This document shows positions 22,334 through 32,954 of a stretch of DNA of 64,000 bases, piece after piece. The stretch lies in the NCBI GenBank assembly GCA_032718475.1, contig JAUCBJ010007942.1:33021-97020 (forward strand). Direction: 5' to 3'. The stretch is from Nemertoderma westbladi. Its lineage: Eukaryota; Xenacoelomorpha; Nemertodermatida; Nemertodermatidae. How positions within the stretch are numbered: position 1 is the stretch's first letter; the number at the start of each line of letters is the position of its first letter. The position numbers and the translations under genes are program-made. The notes below the pieces were generated by a model. That model was not told the origin of the DNA and did no database searches. It saw only the letters and a program-made list of their open reading frames with translations.

Positions 22334-22874
22334 TGTGACGGGATCCAAGGGGGATCCCGATTTATCCGGTTGTGGTAATTTAGTCCACGCGTCCCCGCCG
22401 TGTATAAGGATGAAATAAAGTGACTGAGTTCTGAAGTTCGGTGTATAATAGGAGGTTATAAGATATGGATATATTGTAAATGTGTACAAGGCGGGATACG
22501 GTAACTAAAGTCCCGTGATCCCCTAACTAAACTAATTGGCTGTACCCTACGCTAGCACTGCTGCACTGTGATAACTGAATAGGTAATATTACTGCCAAGT
22601 GGCTATACTGCACGGTTGGCCTAATTGCTACTCAATCGATGCCATTCCCCCCTCTGATTGGTTGATACCCTTGTTGGCGCCCCGTGGAGTATTCCCGTTC
22701 ACTCCACTGTGTTCTCTCTGGGTTAGGGGTTTGGCCCCTGACCCTCTATTGTGTGCTTCCTTCCCACTCTTATTGGGATGGCGCGAGTTGGTTAATTGCC
22801 CAATCTCGCGGCTCCCAATATTGCTTATCGGCTTACAACTTTATGGGGTGTTGGCGGGATTGAATAAGCTAACA
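22334..22874 (-). repeat. 3' LTR of the BEL/Pao element
   Basis: 541 bp beginning TG and ending CA on either strand, matching 36262-36799 over its whole length with scattered substitutions and a small length change near 22570. It contains TTGGCGCCCCGTGGAGTATT and a GATGAAATAAAG segment. Confidence 0.95.
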
Positions 22875-22883
22875 CTCCCCCCC
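22875..22883 (-). promoter_or_regulatory. Polypurine tract
   Basis: On the minus strand GGGGGGGAG directly precedes the TGTTAG start of the 3' LTR, the expected position of the plus-strand primer. This confirms the element's orientation. Confidence 0.8.
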
Positions 22884-23581
22884 ATGCTATCTTCCCGGTA
22901 AGAAGATAGCATCAACCTAAAAAGTGCGCTACAATCCCGCTGGATCCCGATCTAGTATCGGGTGTGGGGTGGAATTCTTTTCTCTTGGAGCCGGCTTTCC
23001 AGGCCGCCCCCTATGGGTATGATAACGCTACCCTGTGTGCCTGGCGTCTCATGTCGGGCCGATCGCGCTCACCTCTTCACACGACCTTTGTTTCCCCAAC
23101 ACTTTCGCCCTATCCCACCTTCACTCTCACTCTAACTCTCTCATACCCCCGGACCTCCCCGTCCCTCACTCAGCCTCTTATTCTCCCCCCCCACACTAGA
23201 ATTGCGTTCGCACTCTCTCCGCACTTCGCACTCTTATTCCGATTCTCAACCCCACTTTGACTGTCTCTTTCCTTCTGACGAATCTCCCCCCCCCTCTCGT
23301 GCCGTCGCACTCAAGAAGTGTGAAATTGTCTGGCGTCTCGTCCATAGTGCCATAGTCAATTGTCCCCCAGTCCCAGTAGCTAATTGAGAAAGGTTGTATG
23401 ACTATAGTACTTACTCCAAACGTATGTATTTACTGCTAATCACTACGTACGTACATACAAATTGCACTTATATGGTTATTTGCATTAATTAAATTTATAC
23501 TTAATAGTTCGTACGTTACATGCGGCGCCTTCCAGGCGCACCACTTCCCAGTCTCAGTCTCATTCCCTCGTCTCCGGGAAC
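22884..23581 (-). other. 3' non-coding segment of the BEL/Pao element
   Basis: About 0.7 kb between the end of ORF3 and the polypurine tract. The plus strand is C/T-rich around 23090-23300. No frame was recognised as coding. Confidence 0.6.
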
Positions 23582-26116
23582 TTATCTGTTCCTCCTCACG
23601 TCCTCTTCCCTGGCCCGTTTCTTGGTTATCACTGCTCCTCTGGCATCATCCGCTTTCTGTTTCCGGACCTTTGCTGCCACTTCCTTGCTGATCCCGGTCG
23701 TCGGCTCCTTGGGCGCTGGTGTTATTAAAGCCCGATACCGCTTCGCCGGTGGCCCCTCAGAATGGCCTGGTTGTTTCCCTCGTGTGGCGTCCCATAGAAT
23801 CATCTTCATTGCCTTTGGCACGTGTTCCGCCAAGAAATCCCTAAACTCCCTCCGGTTCTCTGGTGTCCACCTGTCCAGGTACCGTTGCGTGTTCATAACT
23901 CCGGCGAACGATGCCGCCGTAGCTACCTCTTGATAGGTAAACGGTAACCTTCGCTTTATGATTTCCATGTGGGTCTCCTGGTTTATGAGGAAGAAACCCC
24001 ACTTGAACTCTTGGGCCTTCATGCGCTGGCGCGTCATGGCCCCGACGTCGGCCCACTCCTCGAACCTCGTGAACTTCTCCTCGTCGCTCATCCAGTCGCA
24101 CTCCCGCCCGTAGTGTCCCCGAAAGTGGCACTTTGGACATCGGTTATGCAACCGTGGACACGCCCCCATCCTGTGACTTGGTTCTCTACAATAGAGACAA
24201 AAGGTTCCCCGTTGGAACCGGTATAGGCAGCTGCTTTCCCGATGGGTCTGTCTCCCACAGTAGTCGCAGCCGAGTACCAATGTCTCGCGTCCCACCTCGT
24301 CCTTCGTCCCAAGCGATCTCCGCGGTCTATGGAGTCGCTGGTAGGCAAACTTCTCCACGTTGCTCTCCCTGTTCACGTCGATCTCTCCGCCCCTCTCGGG
24401 CATTGTCTCCCCGAATACTATCCGTGGTGCCGTTCCCGGTTGCTCGCCCAACCTGATGGTGCTCCCCGCGAAATCCATCGCCGGCCCCTCGTGCACCCAG
24501 GTCCGCTTGCCGGATCTGTTCCAGAAGGCCCTCGCCCCACTGGCCGTCACCACCCTCCCGCCAACCCAGTCCGTGTCCGAGTGGCCTATCCTCTCGATGG
24601 GCGGTATCTCTCCGAACTCGTCGTCGTCGTCCTCCTCTTCCGGTAGTGTCTCCAATCCCGGTATCTCGGTGGATCCACTATGTCCCTTCCCGCCTTGGCT
24701 CTCGCCCGTAGCTCTCCATCCCTCTAGCTCCCTTAACTTCCTCGGCGGTTGGTCGCCCTCGGCGCCCGCTGGTATGGGCATCGCGTGCAACCCCGACGTC
24801 GACTGTTTCGGCGATCCCACCGTCCATCCCAATTCTCGCCCTAGAGACTCCCCCGAACTCCCCGACGAAGTCCAATGAAGTTCGTCTAGGCCCGCCTGTT
24901 CCTCGAAGCCATAACTCTGTGTCCTGGCCTCCTCCTCCCTCTCCTCTGCTTCTATCCTCTCCCGTCTAGCGACTTCTTCCAGTCGCTTTGCTTCCCGTCT
25001 ATCCATCTCTAGCTGCTCCCATCTCTGATACGGTGTGTCTGTCTCCCCATCTACCAGATGTCGGCTATTGTAGTACACCGACTCGCCCTTCAGCCCCGGG
25101 TGGTCTACCAGACCGTCAAAGGCCACTTTAAAGGCTCTCCTGTAGCTTAGGGGTGATCCCGATAACAGAAATGCCCCTGGTTCTCTTTCGATAACTACGG
25201 TCATGAATAAGTTAAGTAAACTTATCATCATCCAGTCCTCCTGCAGGATATATCGCTTCTGATATACCTTTATCGCTCCTCTGCGAAACTGATATACCTC
25301 CTGCTTTCCCGGTCTCGCTCCCCACTTCAGCGAGTTCGCTAGTTCTGCTCCGTATTCTTCCCTAAACTTCCCCCAATCCATTGGTTTGTGGCATACGAGC
25401 CCCAATAATTGGCCCATCGCCACCGCCCCGCATTGGCCTGAGTTCTCGACCACCCCCAATCCATCCGGTGCCGTCATAGCCATAAAGACTTTCTGCATAT
25501 CCAGGAGGTTGGTGGCGTCCGGACCGATGATCCTCTCCGCGTCCTCGCGAATCGCCGATCCCACTTTCGTCGTCGACTTCTCTCTTACTAAAACCTGTAC
25601 CGCTTTCGGCAGTCGGTCTAATTTCGGCCCGTCCTTCTTCCCATACGTCCCTAGGTCGAATAAGAAGATGTCCCCATTTGGCGCTGCCAAATGCAAGAGT
25701 ATGGTCCTGGCCGACCCTGCCGTTCCTCGTCTCGAACCCGCTTCGTCTTCCACGGTTCCCTCGTCATCTAGGATCATATATCCTCCTCTGTTGACGGACT
25801 CTATGAATCTTTTCCAGTCCTTCCTCGGCGATTCCCTCGGATACTTCGGAATCCCGAACTTCGCCTCGTCCCCTTTCACCACGTAGTGGAAGTGTTGGAA
25901 GATCGCGTTGTCCAGCGACGGCGTCCCGTAGGTCCCGACCAACCGCTGTTCGTGCGCCTCCCGGAAGTGATCCTGCAGCGCTCGTGCCGCGTGACCCCTT
26001 TCCAACCTCTCGTAGTATCCTCTCGTCTTCTCCTCCGGGTGTCTTTCGGTGAAATCCACCAATATTTCTTTTCCTCCCGACTCCGCCTTTCTCTTCCTGA
26101 TCAGCTTACTCGCCAT
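23582..26116 (-). CDS. ORF3: EXD1/Egalitarian-like DEDD exonuclease fold with three CCHC zinc knuckles
   Basis: 844 codons in the envelope position, from the first true ATG at 26116 (the frame opens a few codons earlier). Counting from the open frame, residues 115-300 show the pattern of a 3'-5' exonuclease: YMILDDEGT (D/E pair at about 120), a strand pair around GDIFLFDLGTYG, TTKVGSAIREDAERI (D195), NLLDMQKVFMA, and YILQEDWMMISLLNLF (Y292 and D297 in place of the classic Y-x3-D). These resemble EXD1/Egalitarian and RNase D-type proteins. A charged coiled coil (about 400-430) and acidic linker follow. At 619-680 come three CX2CX4HX4C knuckles (CDYCGRQTHRESSC, CLYCREPSHRMGAC, CPKCHFRGHYGREC), suggesting nucleic-acid binding. 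The C-terminus is basic. The zinc knuckles are certain. The exonuclease call rests on motif order by eye, and an inactive fold is possible because motif III is shifted and motif II lacks the usual HD. No signal peptide or membrane helix is seen, so it is not an envelope protein. Confidence 0.65.
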   Translation of the reverse strand: MASKLIRKRKAESGGKEILVDFTERHPEEKTRGYYERLERGHAARALQDHFREAHEQRLVGTYGTPSLDNAIFQHFHYVVKGDEAKFGIPKYPRESPRKDWKRFIESVNRGGYMILDDEGTVEDEAGSRRGTAGSARTILLHLAAPNGDIFLFDLGTYGKKDGPKLDRLPKAVQVLVREKSTTKVGSAIREDAERIIGPDATNLLDMQKVFMAMTAPDGLGVVENSGQCGAVAMGQLLGLVCHKPMDWGKFREEYGAELANSLKWGARPGKQEVYQFRRGAIKVYQKRYILQEDWMMISLLNLFMTVVIEREPGAFLLSGSPLSYRRAFKVAFDGLVDHPGLKGESVYYNSRHLVDGETDTPYQRWEQLEMDRREAKRLEEVARRERIEAEEREEEARTQSYGFEEQAGLDELHWTSSGSSGESLGRELGWTVGSPKQSTSGLHAMPIPAGAEGDQPPRKLRELEGWRATGESQGGKGHSGSTEIPGLETLPEEEDDDDEFGEIPPIERIGHSDTDWVGGRVVTASGARAFWNRSGKRTWVHEGPAMDFAGSTIRLGEQPGTAPRIVFGETMPERGGEIDVNRESNVEKFAYQRLHRPRRSLGTKDEVGRETLVLGCDYCGRQTHRESSCLYRFQRGTFCLYCREPSHRMGACPRLHNRCPKCHFRGHYGRECDWMSDEEKFTRFEEWADVGAMTRQRMKAQEFKWGFFLINQETHMEIIKRRLPFTYQEVATAASFAGVMNTQRYLDRWTPENRREFRDFLAEHVPKAMKMILWDATRGKQPGHSEGPPAKRYRALITPAPKEPTTGISKEVAAKVRKQKADDARGAVITKKRAREEDVRRNR

Positions 26117-26589
26117 TCCGAACACTACACTCGCTCACCTGTAGGGTGGTGCCTTACCAAGGCGCAATACAGATGAGTGATGTATTGAGATGTTTCCTAC
26201 AGTTCGATAATGGCCTACTTTTCTACTTAACTGCGCCTTTCAAGCTTAATTTAACCTAATTAATTTCGGAGCTAGTAAATCAGCCTAATTTACAATTTCC
26301 GTCCGTTACTTTTATTATGTTCTAGAACGACTTTCTTTGTGTTACCACTATTTTCGATTTTTTTTAGCCCTATTCTATTTATTTATCTATTTTGCTTTGA
26401 TTCTACTGTCCTAGTACTTACTGCTGCCTATGGATTTATTCTATTCTCTCTCTGATCCATATTCTGGCCTACTCAGTGGGCCTATGCAGTACAGCAGTAT
26501 GCGTCGTGTGGCCACACGATTTATCCAGCTGCACTCATATGCCCCCCTCTCGCTACTAACTCTACTTACTCCTAACTAATATCTATATC
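26117..26589 (-). other. Spacer upstream of ORF3
   Basis: No frame was recognised. Just upstream of ORF3 (near 26145) the minus strand reads CCCTACAGGTGAGCGAG, which contains both an acceptor-like CAG and a donor-like GGTGAG. A spliced subgenomic RNA for ORF3 is possible but unproven. Confidence 0.4.
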
Positions 26590-27500
26590 CTATTTTTACC
26601 CCTTTTACCTCTTACTCTCTCTCTCTAACTAATGGTACTACGTACCTACTAACTCTAACTCTGACTAGGTACCACGTACCTACTAACTCTAACTCTATCG
26701 GTACTACCTACCCTTTAACTCTAACTCTAACTAGGCATTACGTACCCTCTAACTCTAACTCTAACTAGGTACTACGTACCTACTAACTCTCTAACTATCG
26801 GTACTACGTACCCTCCAACTCTAACTAACTATTGGTACTACATACCCTCCAACTCTAACTAACTATTGGTACTACGTACCTACTAACTCTAACTCTATCG
26901 GTACTACCTACCCTCTAGCTCTAACTCTAACTAGGCATTACGTACCCTCTAACTCTAACTCTAACTAGGTACTACGTACCTACTAACTCTCTAACTATCG
27001 GTACTACGTACCCTCCAACTCTAACTAACTATTGGTACTACGTACCTACTAACTATAACTCTATCGGTACTACCTACCCTCTAGCTCTAACTCTAACTAG
27101 GCATTACGTACCCTCTAACTCTAACTCTAACTATTGGCACTACGTACCTACTAACTCTAACTCTATCGGTACTACGTACCTACTAACTCTAACTCTATCG
27201 GTACTACGTACCTACTAACTCTAACTCCCTAACTCTAGGTACTACGTACCTACTAACTCTCTAACTCTAACTAGGTACTACGTACCTACTAACTCTCTAA
27301 CTCTAACTAGGTACTACGTACCTACTAACTCTCTAACTCTAACTAGGTACTACGTACCTACTAACTCTCTAACTCTAACTAGGTACTACGTACCTATTAA
27401 CTAACTAACTCTAACTAGGTACTACGTACCTATTAACTAACTAACTCTAACTAGGTACTACGTACCTATTAACTAACTAACTAGGTACTACGTACCTCTT
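26590..27500. repeat. Tandem repeat between pol and ORF3
   Basis: About 0.9 kb of 25-36 bp units built from CTAACTCTAACTCTA and GGTACTACGTACC (an inverted GGTAC around TAC). Variants ATCGGTACTAC, AGGCATTACG and AGGTACTACG alternate in blocks, showing higher-order duplication. It lies inside the LTR element, so it would be in its genomic RNA. Confidence 0.9.
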
Positions 27501-27634
27501 AGCTAATTTCTGCCTACTATGTACTATTATTTTTATTTTATTTTATTTTTATTTGTGTGGGAAGGGCGTCTCGCCCTCAATCCCACCCCCCTCAGTCCAA
27601 AATTTGGACGACTAAACTTCACTCTAACTCCGCT

Positions 27635-30600
27635 TTAAGGTGCCCCTTCTAGAAGACAGCATTTACCTACCGCTCTCCTGTAGGTTTTTCTGTCCTTCGC
27701 ACCTATCTTTCCACCTATCCGCACTTCTACCGATCGGACTCTTCCGTCCTCGTCGGAGTAGGTGCCTACAACTCTCGCCAACCGCCATTGGTTGTTGATG
27801 ATAGTATCATCCGTGACGATTACGAGATCTCCCTCTCTCAACTCCCTGTTTGGTTTCCTCCACTTGCTTCGCTTATGGAGCGTGGGTAGGTATTCTTCTA
27901 CCCACCTCCTCCAATACTCTGCGCTAATTGCTTTAGCTACTTTCCAACTTTGGCGGGAGTGTATATCATCTGGGTCTACACCCCGCATATCTATGGTCGC
28001 TGGCCTTTCCATCAGGAAATGGCTAGGCGTCAACACGTCTAATGACTCAGGGTCATCATTCTCTGGGTATAGCGGTCTGCTATTAATGATCCCCTCGCAC
28101 TTCGCAAGTACTGTCCGTAAGACGTCTTCAGTGACCATGTGGGTGTTCATCAGCTTCGTCATTAGACGTTTTGAACTGCCCACAAGTCTCTCGACGCATC
28201 CTAATGTATGTGGTGCATACGGCGTCCTTCTCTCCCACTTCACTTGTCGTCTCCTCATGGCCGCCCTGACTTCTTCTCCCTCCAAGATGTCTAAGGCCCC
28301 TGCCATCTCACTCTCTGCGCCCACAAAGTTGGTGCCGTTGTCGCTGTATATCACCGCGATCGTCCCACCTTTGCGGTCCCTAAACCTTTCTAAGGCGTTA
28401 ATGAAGGCTGATGCGGTTGCATCTTGGGCGAGTTCTATTCCTACCGCCCGCGTATTGTTGCATACGAAGATAATACCGTAGCGTTTCTCCGTGTGTCGCA
28501 TCACCTTGATCTTTATCGGCCCGAACATGTCCACACCGCAATGCGTAAATGGCGGGTCGTGCTGTCTTACCCTACTCGCCGGTAGTGGCGCCATCTCCTG
28601 TACGGCTCGTTCCTTCTTCGCTCGTCGGCAGGTCTGGCACTGCCCCACTACCGCTTTAACCTTCTTTCTTAATTGTTTGACCCAATAGGTCCTCCTTATC
28701 TCTGTGAGGGTTCGGTTGGTGCCCCCATGCAGTATCGATTTGTGGGAGTCCCATATGATCTGGTGGACTATAGGCGATCCTGTGGGAATGATGATGGGTT
28801 TCGGTGGCACGACTATACTGTTGTTATATCCCACCCTAGAATTCATTACTAGGATCCCATCCTCGTTTAGTTGTGGCGACAGCGTGATCAACTCGCTATC
28901 CCGTCGGAGATGTTGTTGGTTACCGATACGTTCCACCTCGTCGCCGTAGTTCTTGCGTTGTTCATAGCGGATCACTGCCTTGGCCGCTCCTTCCAGATCT
29001 ATGGTTATCCTGGTCTTCTTGTCCTTGCCGACTCCCGCAAGGAAATTCCCAAAGGCTCTCCAGTACGCCACTAGTTTCTTGGTCTTATACCAACTGGAAC
29101 TGTAGCTGAGGAGTTTATCCGTCGGGTTGTCGCATAGTTCCCTTCCTGGTTGCACGTCCCTAATCTCCCTCACCATCTGGGAGTATATCTCTTCTCCCTC
29201 TGAATCTCCCTCTCCTTCTGATATTACTTCCGAGCCCGGGTCCACCTTCCTCATCGGCGGCCAGGCCTCCCTATCGCTCAGAAATTGTGGCCCGTGTTGC
29301 CACAATTCTTCTTTCTTTAAGAAAGTGTGGCGTTCCACGCCCCTCGACAGCAAGTCTGCTGGGTTCTGATCTGTTGGGCAGTAGTGCCACCTTTCCAGTT
29401 CTGTGCTTGCCCTTATTTCGTCCACTCTATTCGCGACGAATATCGGGTATCTCGTCTTTTCGTTGTGTAGCCAACCAAGCACTACCATGGAGTCCGTCCA
29501 GTAGTGTGTCTCCACTATGTTGGGAATTGTATCCACTAGGTAGGCTGTGGCTCTAACTCCTAGTCTCGCAGCTGTCAATTCTAACTTGGGAACAGATGCT
29601 GAATCTGGCGGCGTTGACTTAGCTTTGCTAAAGGCTAGTCTGGGCTTGTGAGGCCCCTCTCGTTGTACTAAATAGAGTGCCGCTCCGTATGCCTCTAACG
29701 ACGCGTCGGAGAACATATGTAAGTCCAGATTCGTCATATTTCCGTCCGGAAAATACACTCGCGGCATGTTGTATGTTCCCATCCTCTCCAAGTCTCCTGT
29801 CCATTTGCTCCACTGTTTCTTGATGTCCTCTGGTACCTCTACATCCCACTCATCCTTTAATTTATATACTCTCTTGAGTATCTGTTTCCCCGTGACTAGT
29901 AGTGGGGATGCTAGGCCTAGGGGATCGTATATCCTTGCTATATACGATACATAACCCCTCTTCGTATGGGTGTCCGCGCCCTCCTGACTCAGCTGATACT
30001 TCAGTTTGTCCGCTTTTCTATCCCACACGATTCCCAACGCCTTCTGCTGGGATTCCGTTCTCTTAATCGCCATGTCCTGTCCTTTGGCTGTTGTAGGGTT
30101 GTCCATGGTCGATTCTGGTTTCTTGTCTTCTATTTCCCTGATAAATTCTTCTGAACTGGATTGGAATTTGGTCAGGTTGAAGCCGGATCCTTTCAGGATG
30201 TCGCGAACCTCGCGCCCTGTTTCCAGTATCTCCTCAACCGTATTTCCAGACTCCATACCGTCGTCTACGTAGAAGCCGCGTCTGATCATATCGACGGCCC
30301 TACTGCTATATCTATCCTCCTTCCCTTTTACCGTGTCTCTTACTGCCATAGTCGTCGTAAATGAGGACGACTTGGCCCCCATGTTTTGTACTACCATCTT
30401 ATATGCCGGTATTATAGGCGGTTCTTCCTCGCCGTTATACCATAAGAAGCGTTGACTATCGCTATCTTCCTCTGTTACTCGGACTTGGTTGAACATGCCT
30501 TCTATGTCACAGGTGAAGGCGTGTTTCCCATTCCGAAACCTAAGTAACACTTCTATGCCCGAATTGTATATGTTTGGGCCCTCTAGTAGGTAATCGTTTA

Positions 30601-32842
30601 AGCACTTTCCGTCGGTCTTTGCCGATGCATCGACTACCATCCTCAGTTTACCTTTCTTTGGGTCTAATGCTACGTGGAGTGGCAGGTAGTATGTCCTGTC
30701 AGTGTTCGGTTCGTCGACCGGTAACTCCACGGCCCATCCTTTCTCGACGTACTTCTTAATGGTTTTGTGAATGTACTCGTTCTTCTCGGGGCTCCGTTGT
30801 AGTGTTTGTTTCAGCTTTCGGAGTCTCGTGAGTACCATCCCTCTATTATCGGGTAGCGGTATCTTCGGTAGCTTCCATACCATTCCTATTGTATACCGCC
30901 CCTCATCACACGTCATCGATTCCTCCACGCTCTGTAGAGCCTGTTTGTCTTCTACCGAGGTCCCGACCCCGGTCTCTTTCAGTCCCTCGAAGTCCTGTCT
31001 GAGCAGTCTTTTAAGCTGCTCCTCTGCTCCCTCATCACCCATTTCCTGCATTGTTCCCGCGAACATGCATCCTGATGTCTCCGACATCCTGAATGGTATC
31101 TTGCTCTTAATTGGACCACTCAGCGTCCACCCGAATGGCGTTAATATGGCCACCGGGTCGCTCTGCTTGTCTTCGCCGAAGACCGTTTGCATTCTCTCGT
31201 GGGCCGTTGGGCAGTCCATTCCTACTATGATGGATACCTTCCTAACGTCCACGTCTGGGATTGAGAAGTCAATGTTGTCCAGGAATTTGTATTGCTCGAC
31301 CTCGATGTTGGTTGGCCGCCTGGCATTGATGTTAATTGACTCTATTACTTGGATGGGGTCGATGGTTGCCCCATAATCGCATCCTGGTGCCACTGCTGCA
31401 ATTGCGCACCGTCCTGTCCTCATCTCTAGGACCTCGTCCTTGCTAGAGATGGTTGTCACCGCCATCCTGCTTGGCCTCGTTCTCAACCCTATTTCTTCGG
31501 CTATCCATTCCTCAACTAGTGTGAAGGCAGCTCCACTATCAACCAGCATTAGTGTTGTTACTGATCGATTGCCTTCCCCGATCACTCGTACTGGTACTAC
31601 TCCAAGTAGCACTGTTCCTCTCTTCTTCGCCCCTACTGTGCTCGTTGCCATCGTCTGGCCTCTCCTTTGGCCAAACTTGACCGGCTTCTCTTGGCATTCC
31701 CTGGCCTTGTGTCCACTCTTTACACATCGCGAGCAGATTTTATTGCTCGACGCGTAATCTATCTGATCTTGCCTCGGTAGCGCCTGCCAGTACCTGCAGT
31801 TCATGGTTTTATGAAGCGCATTTGCGTGTAACTGGCATTTGCTCTTTGGGTCGTAGCCCTCTTTATACAATGCGTTGCGTATCGCAGTTATATTTGTACC
31901 AAAGTCCCTACTGTTCTTATTGACTGGATTTGGCCTACTGGACGTACTGGGGTTATGTTTATTTATGTTGTTATTGTTCCCCTGTCCGTCCCTTGATGTT
32001 GTCTTATCTTCGTTTGTCTGTGGACTTGTAGTCCCCTGCGTCGCTGCGTATGGCAATGATTGTCTGAGCCTCGGCAATGCGTTTGATGTATTGTGCTCTG
32101 GCTTGGGCCTGTAGTGATCTGTCTTTGGTGCCTTTCCCAGGCTATCTTCACTATAGACTGGGTCCGTTATTAGTTCAGCCTCGTAATTTAAGAAGTTTGA
32201 CATTTCTTCTAAACCTGGTTCCGCACCCTTCTTGTCTCGGGTGGAGAAAGCGATCTTCCTCCATTTGTTGCGCAGCCAGCTCGGTAGTGCCTGCGCTATC
32301 GTGGTGATGTTATTGGACGCGTTGAGCTCGTATGGCGCGTCTAGCGTCTTCAGCACGATCAGCGCCTTCTCGACTTTGTTAGCAAACGTCTTAATGCTAA
32401 CGGGATTATCCTGTAGGCCACCCGATGTTATGCCTCTCAGCGTTTGCCTGATGATCTTGGCCGGGTGCCCGTATTCCCTATCCAGTGCCCGCCATGCTGT
32501 CGTGAAGCCGCCCTCTATCCCTTGGTATTGCCTCACGATGTCGTATGCTGGGCCTCCCGTGTACACTTGTAGATACTTTAGGCACTCCGCCTGCGTCAAG
32601 TTTTTTGTTAGTATTTCGTTACTATACATTCGCCGAAACTGTAAGTATTCTTCCGGCCTGCTCCCATCGAATTTGAATGGTTCCACGGGTGGTAGTTCGA
32701 TCCTTGTCTTCAACGCATCGATCAACGTGGCCATCCCCATTGCCTGCGCTTCCAATGGATTCGACGGGTGCTGTATAGTTTCCCCTGTCTGGTGCGGTTC
32801 GTCCGTCCTATTTCTTGATCTTCTCTGACTCGGATATGTCAT
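27635..32842 (-). CDS. BEL/Pao gag-pol polyprotein (DUF1759, protease, RT, RNase H, integrase)
   Basis: An intact 1735-codon frame. Residues ~50-210 form the DUF1759 gag region (FKFDGSRPEEYLQF). A CCHC knuckle CSRCVKSGHKAREC lies at ~368-381. A DUF1758-like retroviral aspartic protease follows, with VDSGA at ~434-438. RT spans ~690-900, with RMVVDAS, FTCDIEGMFNQV and the catalytic YVDD at ~858. RNase H has FSDASLEAYGAALYL at ~1045 and TDSMVVLGWL further on. Integrase has an H2C2 zinc site (HGGTNRTL to CQTC) and a DDE core of D1438 (GVDMFG), D1501 (YSDNGTNF) and E1551 (CVERLVG). The end matches the DUF5641 C-terminal domain (LREGDLVIVTDD, NQWRLARVV). All catalytic residues sought are present, so the copy could be active. 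It starts at an ATG, but the frame is open upstream to a G run at 32964-32973, so it may normally be made as part of a longer gag-pol. Confidence 0.95.
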   Translation of the reverse strand: MTYPSQRRSRNRTDEPHQTGETIQHPSNPLEAQAMGMATLIDALKTRIELPPVEPFKFDGSRPEEYLQFRRMYSNEILTKNLTQAECLKYLQVYTGGPAYDIVRQYQGIEGGFTTAWRALDREYGHPAKIIRQTLRGITSGGLQDNPVSIKTFANKVEKALIVLKTLDAPYELNASNNITTIAQALPSWLRNKWRKIAFSTRDKKGAEPGLEEMSNFLNYEAELITDPVYSEDSLGKAPKTDHYRPKPEHNTSNALPRLRQSLPYAATQGTTSPQTNEDKTTSRDGQGNNNNINKHNPSTSSRPNPVNKNSRDFGTNITAIRNALYKEGYDPKSKCQLHANALHKTMNCRYWQALPRQDQIDYASSNKICSRCVKSGHKARECQEKPVKFGQRRGQTMATSTVGAKKRGTVLLGVVPVRVIGEGNRSVTTLMLVDSGAAFTLVEEWIAEEIGLRTRPSRMAVTTISSKDEVLEMRTGRCAIAAVAPGCDYGATIDPIQVIESININARRPTNIEVEQYKFLDNIDFSIPDVDVRKVSIIVGMDCPTAHERMQTVFGEDKQSDPVAILTPFGWTLSGPIKSKIPFRMSETSGCMFAGTMQEMGDEGAEEQLKRLLRQDFEGLKETGVGTSVEDKQALQSVEESMTCDEGRYTIGMVWKLPKIPLPDNRGMVLTRLRKLKQTLQRSPEKNEYIHKTIKKYVEKGWAVELPVDEPNTDRTYYLPLHVALDPKKGKLRMVVDASAKTDGKCLNDYLLEGPNIYNSGIEVLLRFRNGKHAFTCDIEGMFNQVRVTEEDSDSQRFLWYNGEEEPPIIPAYKMVVQNMGAKSSSFTTTMAVRDTVKGKEDRYSSRAVDMIRRGFYVDDGMESGNTVEEILETGREVRDILKGSGFNLTKFQSSSEEFIREIEDKKPESTMDNPTTAKGQDMAIKRTESQQKALGIVWDRKADKLKYQLSQEGADTHTKRGYVSYIARIYDPLGLASPLLVTGKQILKRVYKLKDEWDVEVPEDIKKQWSKWTGDLERMGTYNMPRVYFPDGNMTNLDLHMFSDASLEAYGAALYLVQREGPHKPRLAFSKAKSTPPDSASVPKLELTAARLGVRATAYLVDTIPNIVETHYWTDSMVVLGWLHNEKTRYPIFVANRVDEIRASTELERWHYCPTDQNPADLLSRGVERHTFLKKEELWQHGPQFLSDREAWPPMRKVDPGSEVISEGEGDSEGEEIYSQMVREIRDVQPGRELCDNPTDKLLSYSSSWYKTKKLVAYWRAFGNFLAGVGKDKKTRITIDLEGAAKAVIRYEQRKNYGDEVERIGNQQHLRRDSELITLSPQLNEDGILVMNSRVGYNNSIVVPPKPIIIPTGSPIVHQIIWDSHKSILHGGTNRTLTEIRRTYWVKQLRKKVKAVVGQCQTCRRAKKERAVQEMAPLPASRVRQHDPPFTHCGVDMFGPIKIKVMRHTEKRYGIIFVCNNTRAVGIELAQDATASAFINALERFRDRKGGTIAVIYSDNGTNFVGAESEMAGALDILEGEEVRAAMRRRQVKWERRTPYAPHTLGCVERLVGSSKRLMTKLMNTHMVTEDVLRTVLAKCEGIINSRPLYPENDDPESLDVLTPSHFLMERPATIDMRGVDPDDIHSRQSWKVAKAISAEYWRRWVEEYLPTLHKRSKWRKPNRELREGDLVIVTDDTIINNQWRLARVVGTYSDEDGRVRSVEVRIGGKIGAKDRKTYRRAVGKCCLLEGAP

Positions 32843-32954
32843 CGGGGGTAGCGGCCCCCTCCATATGTCTGTATCACACGACCTGTTTTCATCTAGGGGT
32901 CTCGTTGTTCTTGTTCCTGTTGGGGTATATTGTTGATATTGTGATGGGGGAATG

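Noticed and set aside
23582-26116. Envelope glycoprotein in the third ORF of the LTR element
   Set aside because: No signal peptide, membrane helix or cleavage site; zinc knuckles point to a nucleic-acid-binding protein.
23520-26176. Plus-strand frames of up to 172 codons opposite ORF3
   Set aside because: They mirror a GC-rich coding region; the minus strand has the zinc knuckles and domain structure.
26590-27500. Telomere-like repeat because of CTAACTCTAACT words
   Set aside because: The unit is not TTAGGG-type and it lies inside a retroelement between two ORFs.
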